NCBI GenBank assembly: GCA_903835145.1 | Contig: CAILMA010000174.1 | Coordinates: 1-13,490 of the forward strand | From: an uncultured Bacteroidota bacterium | GTDB taxonomy: Bacteria; Bacteroidota; Bacteroidia; Chitinophagales; Chitinophagaceae | Length of the DNA stretch: 13,490 bases | Reading direction: 5' to 3' | Shown: in pieces, positions 1 through 5,910 of the stretch | How positions within the stretch are numbered: position 1 is the first letter of the stretch | Layout: each line of letters starts with the position of its first letter | Program-made: the position numbers and the translations under genes | Notes under the pieces: generated by a model | The model's input: only the letters and a program-made list of their open reading frames with translations | Database searches by the model: none | What the model was told of the DNA's origin: nothing

Positions 1-72
1 AATACCTAATCCTATAAATTCATTCATCTGCAATGAAAACCAAAGATAGCGGACTTTCAAATCGGATATCAT
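1..72 (-). CDS. Start of an unidentified gene, truncated by the window edge
   Basis: An ATG at 72-70 opens a frame of 24 codons that stays open to the window edge; it begins MISDLKVRYLWFSLQMNEFI. It starts 12 bases after the stop of the frameshifted small membrane gene and points the same way, so it could be the next gene of the operon. There is no Shine-Dalgarno sequence, which is normal for Bacteroidota. Too little is visible to name a family, and a chance open frame of this length is quite possible. Confidence 0.35.
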   Translation of the reverse strand, partial: MISDLKVRYLWFSLQMNEFIGLGI

Positions 73-84
73 AGCTATTTTGTT

Positions 85-284
85 TTACAACCTATATGCT
101 CCAAAACCCACAGGATACAAAGTAAACCCTATCAATGAAGCAATACCACCTGCGAGTAGCATGCGCAGGCTGAATTTTTTTAGGTCTGATGAATTGACAA
201 TGCACCCATAATCCGAAGCAGAATCCCCAATGGTACAGTAATAGCCGCAATGTTAAACATAAATGTAGGCAGGTCTGTTTCCAT
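85..284 (-). pseudogene. Frameshifted paralogue of the adjacent 66-aa two-helix membrane protein
   Basis: An ATG at 284-282 starts METDLPTFMFNIAAI... and reads 34 codons to a TAA at 182-180, next to a run of seven A on the coding strand. In the -1 frame from base 183 a second stretch follows (LKKFSLRMLLAGGIA...) and ends at a TAA at 87-85. Joined, the two halves give exactly 66 residues. They align without gaps to the upstream 66-aa protein, with about 24 identical residues by my count, including M-F-N/I-I-A, P18-x-G20, LL, KFSL (37-40), GIA (47-49) and GFG (60-62). This indicates a tandem duplicate that has lost one base near codon 34/35. The stop lies before the A run, so ordinary slippage on that run would not restore the frame. 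A sequencing or assembly error is the main alternative to a real pseudogene. Two hydrophobic segments are predicted. Confidence 0.7.
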
Positions 285-317
285 TTTTTCAACTTCTTTA
301 GATTGTTCTTTTTTGTT

Positions 318-518
318 CTACCCCTTAAACAAGCCAAAGCCCAACGAGCACAAACTTAGACTGGCCAATGCCGCAATACCTGCTATCAGCAGCAGCCAAA
401 GGCTAAACTTCTGCACCCGCTCCAGCTTCAGGAAAAGAGCAGTCAGCAGCAGGAGCACGCCGATAGGAAAGAGGATAACGGCGATAAAAAGCATCAGTAC
501 TGATAATTGACTAAGCAT
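318..518 (-). CDS. Small two-helix membrane protein (66 aa), unknown function
   Basis: The 66-residue product has two hydrophobic stretches, roughly residues 5-30 and 38-64, separated by a short charged loop (KLERVQK). It is therefore probably an inner-membrane hairpin protein. It starts 18 bases after the radical SAM stop and is followed 33 bases later by a frameshifted paralogue, so it very likely belongs to the same transcript. Conserved points shared with the paralogue are a Pro-x-Gly in helix 1 (P18, G20), KFSL at the start of helix 2 and GFG near the C-terminus. I do not recognise a named family. The context suggests a membrane partner of the Lgt-like and radical SAM proteins, but that is inference. 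The intact frame, hydrophobic pattern and paralogue make it likely to be a real gene. Confidence 0.72.
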   Translation of the reverse strand: MLSQLSVLMLFIAVILFPIGVLLLLTALFLKLERVQKFSLWLLLIAGIAALASLSLCSLGFGLFKG

Positions 519-536
519 TGCCGGTGGTTTTCAGGT

Positions 537-1931
537 TTAATGATGTAGATTTTTTAATTCATTCAGCCGTTGTTCTTTATCGTCGCGGTAGAAAAGGTTC
601 ATAGTCTCGAAGGGAATGATTCTGCCATCCTTACTCACAATATGAACGCACGATTTTTTAATGGCTCGCACATCAAAGTCATAGGCATCAATAAACCGCA
701 TGATGATGATGCGGAACAGGTTTTCATAGGCGAGCCCCGGTGCGTATACCTGCGGCAGGCAACACAACAACTGAAACATATCTTCGCTCACCTTATCAAC
801 CGATATGCCGGTGCTGAAGATTTTTATAAGTTGCTCGTGCAACTGAGTATCCTGCTCGTACACGATGGTGTTTTTCGTTGTGTTGTCCAGCAGCACGGCA
901 GGGTCAAGGTAGCGGGTTAGCGGAAACACATTTCCGTTCAGTTTAAGAGCATAACCCATCGCCAGCGCATCAGGATTGCAGGGAACCGGAATGATGTCAT
1001 TGGGCTTGAATACATCGCTTTGGGTGAGTATTGCATCTCTCACTTCGGTAAGCGTAAGGCGGTTTTTATCAGGCTCATGCTCAAAGCGACCAGCTATTTG
1101 CACCGGCTGGAAGGTAACTCCTCTTACGCAGCGCTGCTTGAGTGCATAAGCGATTATTTCCCCGGCTTCATCGTCATTTAACCCTTTTTGCATAGTTACA
1201 ACGAGCGTAGTAGAAAGGTTTAGTGCGTTTAGCTTCTCAATGGCTTTTTGCCTTATGTCGGTGAGGTCCTGTCCCCTGAGGGTTTTCAATACTTCTGGCC
1301 GCATGGAGTCCCACTGTAGGTACAGCTCGAAGTCCGGCATGTAAGTAGCCAGACGCTCTGCAAAGCCCGGGTCCTGGGCTATGCGCACACCATTGGTATT
1401 CACCATAAGATGTTTTATCGGCTTTGTTTTGGCGATATCCAGGATCTCGAAAAATTGCGGGTGCAGCGTCGGTTCTCCACCACTCAGTTGCACCACGTCA
1501 GGCTCGCCCTCACTTGCCACTATTATATCCAGCATTTTCTCTACCTCTTCCAGCGTGCGGTGCCTGCCATAGTGTGGCGATGACATGGCGTAGCACGTAG
1601 GGCAGGTAAGGTTACAGCGATCTGTAATCTCAATGAGTGTGAGGCAGCTGTGCTGCTCATGGTCGGTACAAAGGCCGCAGTCGTAAGGGCAGCCATAATG
1701 CACCTTGTTGTTAAAGTGAAGCGGTGTTTCTGATGGTTTATTGTAGTTGCGGGTGTTTTTGTAGTACTCAATATCAGTGGCTATTATCACCTTGTGGAAG
1801 CCATGTTCCGGGCATGTTTTGAGCATATAAACCTTGCCATCTTCAAATACTATTTTGGCGTCTATCCTTTTCAGGCAATCAGGGCACAAGCTCACTGTAA
1901 AATCGTAGTAAGTATATTTTCTAACTGGCAT
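537..1931 (-). CDS. Radical SAM enzyme, COG1964 / MJ0619-Tes-like family
   Basis: The protein has 464 residues. The canonical radical SAM cluster motif CxxxCxxC is at C106-C110-C113 (DRCNLTCPTCYA), and the SAM-binding GGEP follows at 151-154. An N-terminal metal knuckle is visible as C16-P-D-C19 with C40-P-E-H43. Before the SAM core lies a second cysteine group, C81-x3-C85-x2-C88-x7-C96, which could hold an auxiliary Fe-S cluster. This N-terminal layout and the C-terminal CVHIVSKDGRIIPF segment recall COG1964 proteins. That family includes archaeal MJ0619 (pterin methylation) and Tes (tetraether lipid C-C bond formation). The assignment rests on remembered motifs, not a search, and the substrate is unknown. 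The start overlaps the Lgt-like gene's stop by 11 bases, implying translational coupling. The two small membrane genes lie downstream. Function in lipid or lipoprotein modification is inferred from the neighbour. Confidence 0.85.
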   Translation of the reverse strand: MPVRKYTYYDFTVSLCPDCLKRIDAKIVFEDGKVYMLKTCPEHGFHKVIIATDIEYYKNTRNYNKPSETPLHFNNKVHYGCPYDCGLCTDHEQHSCLTLIEITDRCNLTCPTCYAMSSPHYGRHRTLEEVEKMLDIIVASEGEPDVVQLSGGEPTLHPQFFEILDIAKTKPIKHLMVNTNGVRIAQDPGFAERLATYMPDFELYLQWDSMRPEVLKTLRGQDLTDIRQKAIEKLNALNLSTTLVVTMQKGLNDDEAGEIIAYALKQRCVRGVTFQPVQIAGRFEHEPDKNRLTLTEVRDAILTQSDVFKPNDIIPVPCNPDALAMGYALKLNGNVFPLTRYLDPAVLLDNTTKNTIVYEQDTQLHEQLIKIFSTGISVDKVSEDMFQLLCCLPQVYAPGLAYENLFRIIIMRFIDAYDFDVRAIKKSCVHIVSKDGRIIPFETMNLFYRDDKEQRLNELKNLHH

Positions 1932-2685
1932 CGGTTTTAAGTAATAATTTGGGGTTAAGAATATAGCGGTAATAATAGATCAATCCGGCAAGGCAGGTAA
2001 GCTGTATGGAGCCTAAACCGAGGCAATACCGCCATCCCGGTTTTATGAAGTCGAGCATAAACCTGAACAGCAGGTAAGACATCAAAAACAGCTTGTACAG
2101 TGCCCCCGGCACCAATTTATAACGTCGGTTTACAAAAGAAAGTATAGCCCGGAGCAGGAGCAGGAATAAAATTTCGTAAAGTGCCACCGGGTGCCTTGGT
2201 ATGCCGTCGCCCAGATTCATAGCCCACGGCAGGGAAGTAGGTACGCCATAGGTCTCTTCATAAACCCCGGTACTAAAGCAACCAATGCGGCCTGAAATCA
2301 TTCCCAGCAGCAGCGGGAAGGTGTATAAGTCGCCGGTTGGTCGTTTTTCGCCACTCCATTTTTTCGCGAGTTCCACGAGTATCAAGCCACCCACGAGGCC
2401 ACCCACCAATGTTTTGTTGCCATACAGGTATTTCCAGAAGCCGGGGTAGGCAATCCACCGGGGAACGTCTTCCAGAGCACCCAGCAGGTGTGATCCCGCT
2501 ACTGCACCGAGAATAGCAGCTGTTAATGCTACAAGCCGGGAATGTTTATCTATGGTGTCACCTTGTTTGCGTTTCAGCCACAGGTAGTATCGGAAAGCAA
2601 TGAAAATGCCAAGGGTCTCCATGATGCCGTGCAACAACATGGGTGTGCCAAAAACTGATACGGTTACCGGGAAGTTTATGTGCAT
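1921..2685 (-). CDS. Divergent Lgt-like (prolipoprotein diacylglyceryl transferase family) membrane protein
   Basis: This 254-residue, multi-helix membrane protein has the Lgt scaffold: an N-terminal helix (residues 16-36), a glycine-rich VGGLVGG segment (94-100), GRIGCF (132-137), and RHPVALYE (164-171), which matches the RHPSQLYE of bacterial Lgt. The residues expected for catalysis and lipid binding in E. coli Lgt do not all align. The HGG histidine (H103) position is V94, the N of GRxGNF is C136, and the helix 1 WYG motif is LHG (H19). It may therefore be an Lgt-fold enzyme with another acyl or lipid substrate, or an inactive relative, rather than the housekeeping Lgt. The ATG at 2685 is the first start after an in-frame TAA. 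Its stop overlaps the radical SAM start, so the two are probably made together. Confidence 0.8.
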   Translation of the reverse strand: MHINFPVTVSVFGTPMLLHGIMETLGIFIAFRYYLWLKRKQGDTIDKHSRLVALTAAILGAVAGSHLLGALEDVPRWIAYPGFWKYLYGNKTLVGGLVGGLILVELAKKWSGEKRPTGDLYTFPLLLGMISGRIGCFSTGVYEETYGVPTSLPWAMNLGDGIPRHPVALYEILFLLLLRAILSFVNRRYKLVPGALYKLFLMSYLLFRFMLDFIKPGWRYCLGLGSIQLTCLAGLIYYYRYILNPKLLLKTDAS

Positions 2686-2821
2686 TTTGTGGCAGGCATT
2701 AGATTATACGCAGGCTGTTTGCAACTGCAATATAATATACATCCGGCAGCTTACATCGTTAGGCGATTCCGCGATGTTACTGCCTTCACATCCACTACAA
2801 CTAATGGCGCCAAAGCGCATT

Positions 2822-2852
2822 AAAAAGGCCGCCCGGTTCGGGCAGCCTTTTT
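2822..2852. terminator. Bidirectional intrinsic terminator after glutamine synthetase
   Basis: AAAAAGGC (2822-2829) pairs with GCCTTTTT (2845-2852). After one mismatch, GCCCG (2831-2835) pairs with CGGGC (2839-2843) around a GTT loop. The hairpin begins 20 bases past the glutamine synthetase stop and ends in T5 on the minus strand. It also has T5 on the plus strand. It separates glutamine synthetase from the downstream Lgt-like operon, which should therefore have its own promoter in 2686-2821. I saw no clear TTTG-N19-TAnnTTTG match there. Confidence 0.85.
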
Positions 2853-2872
2853 AAGCAGGAGCAATACAACTA

Positions 2873-5065
2873 CTATCTCATGAACAGCAGCTCTCTGTAT
2901 TTTGGTAATGGCCAAAGCTTGTCATCAACAATCAGTTCCAGCTTATCAGCATGGTAACGGATCTTGTCAAAGTATGGCTTCACTTCGTGGCAATATTTCA
3001 GCGCCCTTTCGTGCATGTGTTCGGTATTGTTGGCCTGCTTGCGGCTTTCAATCATTGCTTCCACGTTGTCGTTAATGTTCTGAATGTGGTTGCTTATGAT
3101 TTCGAGCAGGTTGAGCTGAGCCTTGTAAGTATCACCTGAAAGTCCGAGGTTTTTAAGGCCGCTTACATTCTGTATCAGCGTGTTCTGGTATTCAATGGCT
3201 GCAGGCAACACATGGTTGGTTGAGATGTAGCCGAGTATACGTGCTTCAATCTGAACTTTCTTTACGTATTCTTCCAGCATTATTTCGTGCCTTGCTTCCA
3301 GTTCACGTTTGCTGAAGATGTTGTTGTCGTAGAACAGTTGTTTCGCTTTGTCGGTAATGTAAACTTCAAGCGCCTCAGGGGTAGTTTTGAAGTTGTTCAG
3401 TCCGCGGCGTGCAGCCTCATCGGCCCATTCCTGACTGTAGTTATCGCCTTCAAAACGAATGTTTTTAGAATCTGAGATATAAGCACGCAACACCTGTAGT
3501 ATAGCTATTTCTTTCTTTTCACCTTTTTCTATAAGTGCGTCTACGTCGCGTTTAAAATGACGGAGGGTATCTGCAACAATTGTGTTCAAAACCAGCATTG
3601 GTGATGCACAGTTGGCTGATGAACCTACCGCACGGAACTCAAATTTGTTGCCTGTGAATGCAAAAGGACTGGTACGGTTACGGTCGGTGTTGTCCATAAG
3701 CACTTCTGGTATTTGCTTATGTATATCGAGCTTCAGTATCACTTCATCCTGCTCTGTGAATTTTTCTTTTACTCTGCTCTCCACTTCATCAAGCACCTGA
3801 GAAAGGTACTTACCTACATATACTGATATGATGGCCGGAGGAGCTTCGTTGGCACCAAGCCTGTGGTCGTTATTGGCCGATGCTATAGCACCCCTTAACA
3901 GGTCAGCATGATCGTGTACCGCTTTGATTGTGTTCACGAAGAAGGTAAGGAACATCAGGTTGGTACGCGGTGTTTTGCCAGGAGATAACAGGTTAACGCC
4001 TGTATCGGTAGCCATGCTCCAGTTGTTGTGCTTACCTGAGCCATTTACGCCGGCAAATGGTTTTTCGTGTAAGAGCGCTTTTAGTTTGTGGCGTTTTGCT
4101 ACTTTGCTCATCACATCCATCAGGAGTGTGTTGTGGTCTACAGCAATGTTCACTTCTTCAAACATAGGAGCGCACTCAAACTGAGCTGGTGCTACTTCGT
4201 TGTGGCGGGTACGCAGTGGAATACCCAGTTTGTAAGACTCTTGCTCGAAGTCCTGCATAAAGGCAAATACGCGCTCCGGGATGGAACCAAAATAATGGTC
4301 TTCCAGCTGCTGGCCTTTTGCCGGGCCGTGACCTAAAAGGGTACGACCGCACATCATAAGATCCGGGCGTGCATTAGCGAGTGCTTCGTCTATTACGAAA
4401 TACTCCTGCTCCCAGCCAAGGGTTGCGGTAACTTTAGTAACATTCTTATCGAAATAATGGCATACATCCACAGCTGCCTTATCCAGCGCAGCTATTGATT
4501 TCAACAGTGGTGCTTTATAGTCAAGCGACTCACCATTGTAAGCGATAAATATAGTAGGTATGCAAAGGGTTTTACCATAGCCGGCTTCCATTACAAACGC
4601 CGGTGAAGACGGGTCCCAGGCGGTATATCCACGGGCTTCAAATGTAGCACGAATGCCGCCATTGGGGAAGCTCGATGCATCTGGCTCTTGCTGTATGAGT
4701 GCTTCTCCGTCGAAAAGCTCTATCGCAGTGCCATCACTTTTAATAGTAAAAAAGGAGTCGTGTTTTTCAGCTGTGGTGCCGGTAAGTGGCTGAAACCAGT
4801 GCGTGAAGTGGGTGACGCCCCGCTCTTCAGCCCATGCTTTCATGCCTACCGCTACCTGGTCTGCAATTCGTCGGTCTATGCGCTGGCCCGATTTTGCGGA
4901 GTTCATCAGGCTTTTGTAAGCCTCATCGCTCAGGTATTCGCGCATCGTGCGGCCGTTGAATACATTGCTACCAAACATTGCGGTAATTTTCTTTTCCGCG
5001 TAGCCTGAAACTTTTTTCTCTTCCCCCTGCAAGGTCTGCAGAGCTTGAAAACGTAATGACGACAT
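2873..5065 (-). CDS. glnN: Glutamine synthetase type III
   Basis: Glutamine synthetase condenses glutamate and ammonium to glutamine using ATP in the cytoplasm. At 730 residues this is the long type III (GlnN) form common in Bacteroidota and cyanobacteria, not the ~450-470 aa type I/II. Visible family blocks in order are GWEQEYF (about 217-223), RHNEVAPAQFECAP (about 286-299), NGSGKHNNWSM (about 337-347), and RNRTSPFAFTGNKFEFRAVG (about 458-478). A helical C-terminal region follows. The start MSSLRFQALQ lies about 17 bases after a well-formed -7 element, giving a very short leader. A terminator follows. It stands alone, with no glnB or amtB gene in view. Type III enzymes are generally not controlled by GlnE-type adenylylation, so transcriptional control through the upstream palindromes is plausible but unproven. 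Confidence 0.97.
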   Translation of the reverse strand: MSSLRFQALQTLQGEEKKVSGYAEKKITAMFGSNVFNGRTMREYLSDEAYKSLMNSAKSGQRIDRRIADQVAVGMKAWAEERGVTHFTHWFQPLTGTTAEKHDSFFTIKSDGTAIELFDGEALIQQEPDASSFPNGGIRATFEARGYTAWDPSSPAFVMEAGYGKTLCIPTIFIAYNGESLDYKAPLLKSIAALDKAAVDVCHYFDKNVTKVTATLGWEQEYFVIDEALANARPDLMMCGRTLLGHGPAKGQQLEDHYFGSIPERVFAFMQDFEQESYKLGIPLRTRHNEVAPAQFECAPMFEEVNIAVDHNTLLMDVMSKVAKRHKLKALLHEKPFAGVNGSGKHNNWSMATDTGVNLLSPGKTPRTNLMFLTFFVNTIKAVHDHADLLRGAIASANNDHRLGANEAPPAIISVYVGKYLSQVLDEVESRVKEKFTEQDEVILKLDIHKQIPEVLMDNTDRNRTSPFAFTGNKFEFRAVGSSANCASPMLVLNTIVADTLRHFKRDVDALIEKGEKKEIAILQVLRAYISDSKNIRFEGDNYSQEWADEAARRGLNNFKTTPEALEVYITDKAKQLFYDNNIFSKRELEARHEIMLEEYVKKVQIEARILGYISTNHVLPAAIEYQNTLIQNVSGLKNLGLSGDTYKAQLNLLEIISNHIQNINDNVEAMIESRKQANNTEHMHERALKYCHEVKPYFDKIRYHADKLELIVDDKLWPLPKYRELLFMR

Positions 5066-5074
5066 AATATTAAA

Positions 5075-5086
5075 ATTTGTACAAAT
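5075..5086. promoter_or_regulatory. 12-bp perfect palindrome at the glnN promoter
   Basis: ATTTGTACAAAT at 5075-5086 is a perfect dyad that overlaps the -7 element and the expected start of transcription of glutamine synthetase. A second, looser dyad, CCAAA-TAAT-TTTGG (5108-5121), overlaps the -33 element. Their positions would suit a repressor operator, but AT-rich promoter DNA yields short palindromes by chance. No regulator is encoded nearby. Confidence 0.3.
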
Positions 5087-5112
5087 CTACACAAAAAAGT
5101 GAAATCGCCAAA
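5082..5112 (-). promoter_or_regulatory. Bacteroidota-type promoter for glutamine synthetase
   Basis: Read on the minus strand, TTTG (5112-5109) is followed after exactly 19 bases by TAGATTTG (5089-5082). This matches the phylum's primary sigma consensus TTTG-N19-TAnnTTTG. The glnN ATG begins 17 bases past the -7 element, so the transcript leader would be only around ten bases. Confidence 0.75.
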
Positions 5113-5165
5113 TAATTTTGGTCATTTTTGCCCAAATTATAAACATGTCAAAATAAAATACTGTA

Positions 5166-5792
5166 TTAGTATATTGCCCAGTCAGCTACATTTTCAATGT
5201 ATGTGCACACAAATGGCTCCTCTATAAAACTTTTTATAAATAACATTTGTGGTATTTTATTTAGTTTAATGTAAATATTGATGTCCAGATTCCTGCCAAA
5301 CCAAGCGATTGGCAGCTGCTCTATAAACTCGATACCGCTTTTACCATGCCACTTATAGGCGGTTTCTTTTGCGCACCAGGCAAGCGTAAAATAGCGGGGA
5401 TCGTGCAACAGCATTTCCTGCTCGTCGTCGCTCAGGAACTTATGTTTTATTCTTGTTATTTTATCTGTCCACTGTTGTATGTCAATTCCGGTTTCCTCGT
5501 AGGGGTCTATGACTGCGGCTATGTATGGTCCTGAATGAGAGATGGAGAAATAGTACTCCTTCCCGGGCAGGTAGGGCTTGTCGTGCTCATCTACGGCTAT
5601 CTCTTTCAGCGGGAAATCTTCGTCAAGGTATTTGAGCAGGTACCGGCCGGCAAGGTGTTCTATCCGTCGTTTTGGGTTATTTATGGTCGTGGTAATACCG
5701 GTTTCCAGTGTAAAGAAGGCTTCGTCCTCTTCCACTTTCCATATTACAGCCCGCGCATGAGGGCCTGTATTCCATTCCTTTAATACCGGCAT
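5166..5792 (-). CDS. Sfp-type 4'-phosphopantetheinyl transferase
   Basis: The protein moves 4'-phosphopantetheine from CoA to a serine of acyl or peptidyl carrier proteins. With the chosen start MPVLKEWNTG it has 208 residues, usual for short Sfp/HetI-type enzymes. Motifs are AGRYLL (CoA-site region), KPYLPGKEYYFSISHSG (conserved SxSHS), GIDIQ (metal site, usually GIDIE) and WCAKETAYKWHGK (WxxKEAxxK, holding the catalytic Glu and Lys). The acid-to-Gln change in GIDIQ removes one usual metal ligand, though some homologues also vary there. An upstream ATG at 5894 is in frame, but that longer start would read through the preceding gene's terminator and the TACCTTTG promoter element, so it is rejected. 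No PKS, NRPS or acyl carrier gene is nearby, so its carrier protein cannot be told from context. Confidence 0.92.
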   Translation of the reverse strand: MPVLKEWNTGPHARAVIWKVEEDEAFFTLETGITTTINNPKRRIEHLAGRYLLKYLDEDFPLKEIAVDEHDKPYLPGKEYYFSISHSGPYIAAVIDPYEETGIDIQQWTDKITRIKHKFLSDDEQEMLLHDPRYFTLAWCAKETAYKWHGKSGIEFIEQLPIAWFGRNLDINIYIKLNKIPQMLFIKSFIEEPFVCTYIENVADWAIY

Positions 5793-5796
5793 AGCG

Positions 5797-5827
5797 CAAA
5801 GGTAGGGTGTAGAACGCGGAACTGAAA
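5797..5827 (-). promoter_or_regulatory. Probable promoter of the phosphopantetheinyl transferase gene
   Basis: TACCTTTG on the minus strand (5804-5797) is a full match to TAnnTTTG. It is identical to the element upstream of the OmpA-family gene. At 19 bases upstream the -33 box reads TTTC (5827-5824), three of four consensus bases. The -7 box ends four bases before the chosen ATG, implying a leaderless or nearly leaderless message and supporting the 5792 start. Confidence 0.55.
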
Positions 5828-5865
5828 CAGAATAATTTGGCCGGGATATGTGCACAAAAAAAGAA

Positions 5866-5891
5866 AAACGCCCCTTTTGCGAGGGGCGTTT
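5866..5891 (-). terminator. Intrinsic terminator of the OmpA-family gene
   Basis: AAACGCCCC (5866-5874) pairs perfectly with GGGGCGTTT (5883-5891) around an 8-base loop. On the minus strand it is followed by a T-rich tract (TTCTTTTTTT). It begins 20 bases after the OmpA-family stop codon, so it ends that transcript before the phosphopantetheinyl transferase gene. Confidence 0.88.
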
Positions 5892-5910
5892 CAAATACTA
5901 TAAAAAATAA

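Noticed and set aside
172..185. Programmed -1 frameshifting at the A7 run in the second small membrane gene
   Set aside because: In the starting frame the TAA stop comes at the first bases of the run, before a normal slippery heptamer could act, and no downstream structure was seen. Mutation or sequence error is simpler.
92..337. An 81-aa minus-strand open frame overlapping the small membrane genes
   Set aside because: It is rich in Cys, Trp, Lys and Arg with no sensible pattern. The other two frames contain the halves of a protein that aligns with the neighbouring 66-aa gene.
2704..2820. A 38-codon Cys-containing minus-strand frame upstream of the Lgt-like gene
   Set aside because: It is short, has no recognisable features, and starts within the GC hairpin-like sequence by the terminator. 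Probably chance.
5793..5894. N-terminal extension of the phosphopantetheinyl transferase
   Set aside because: The extension would be encoded by the previous gene's terminator hairpin and the TACCTTTG promoter box.
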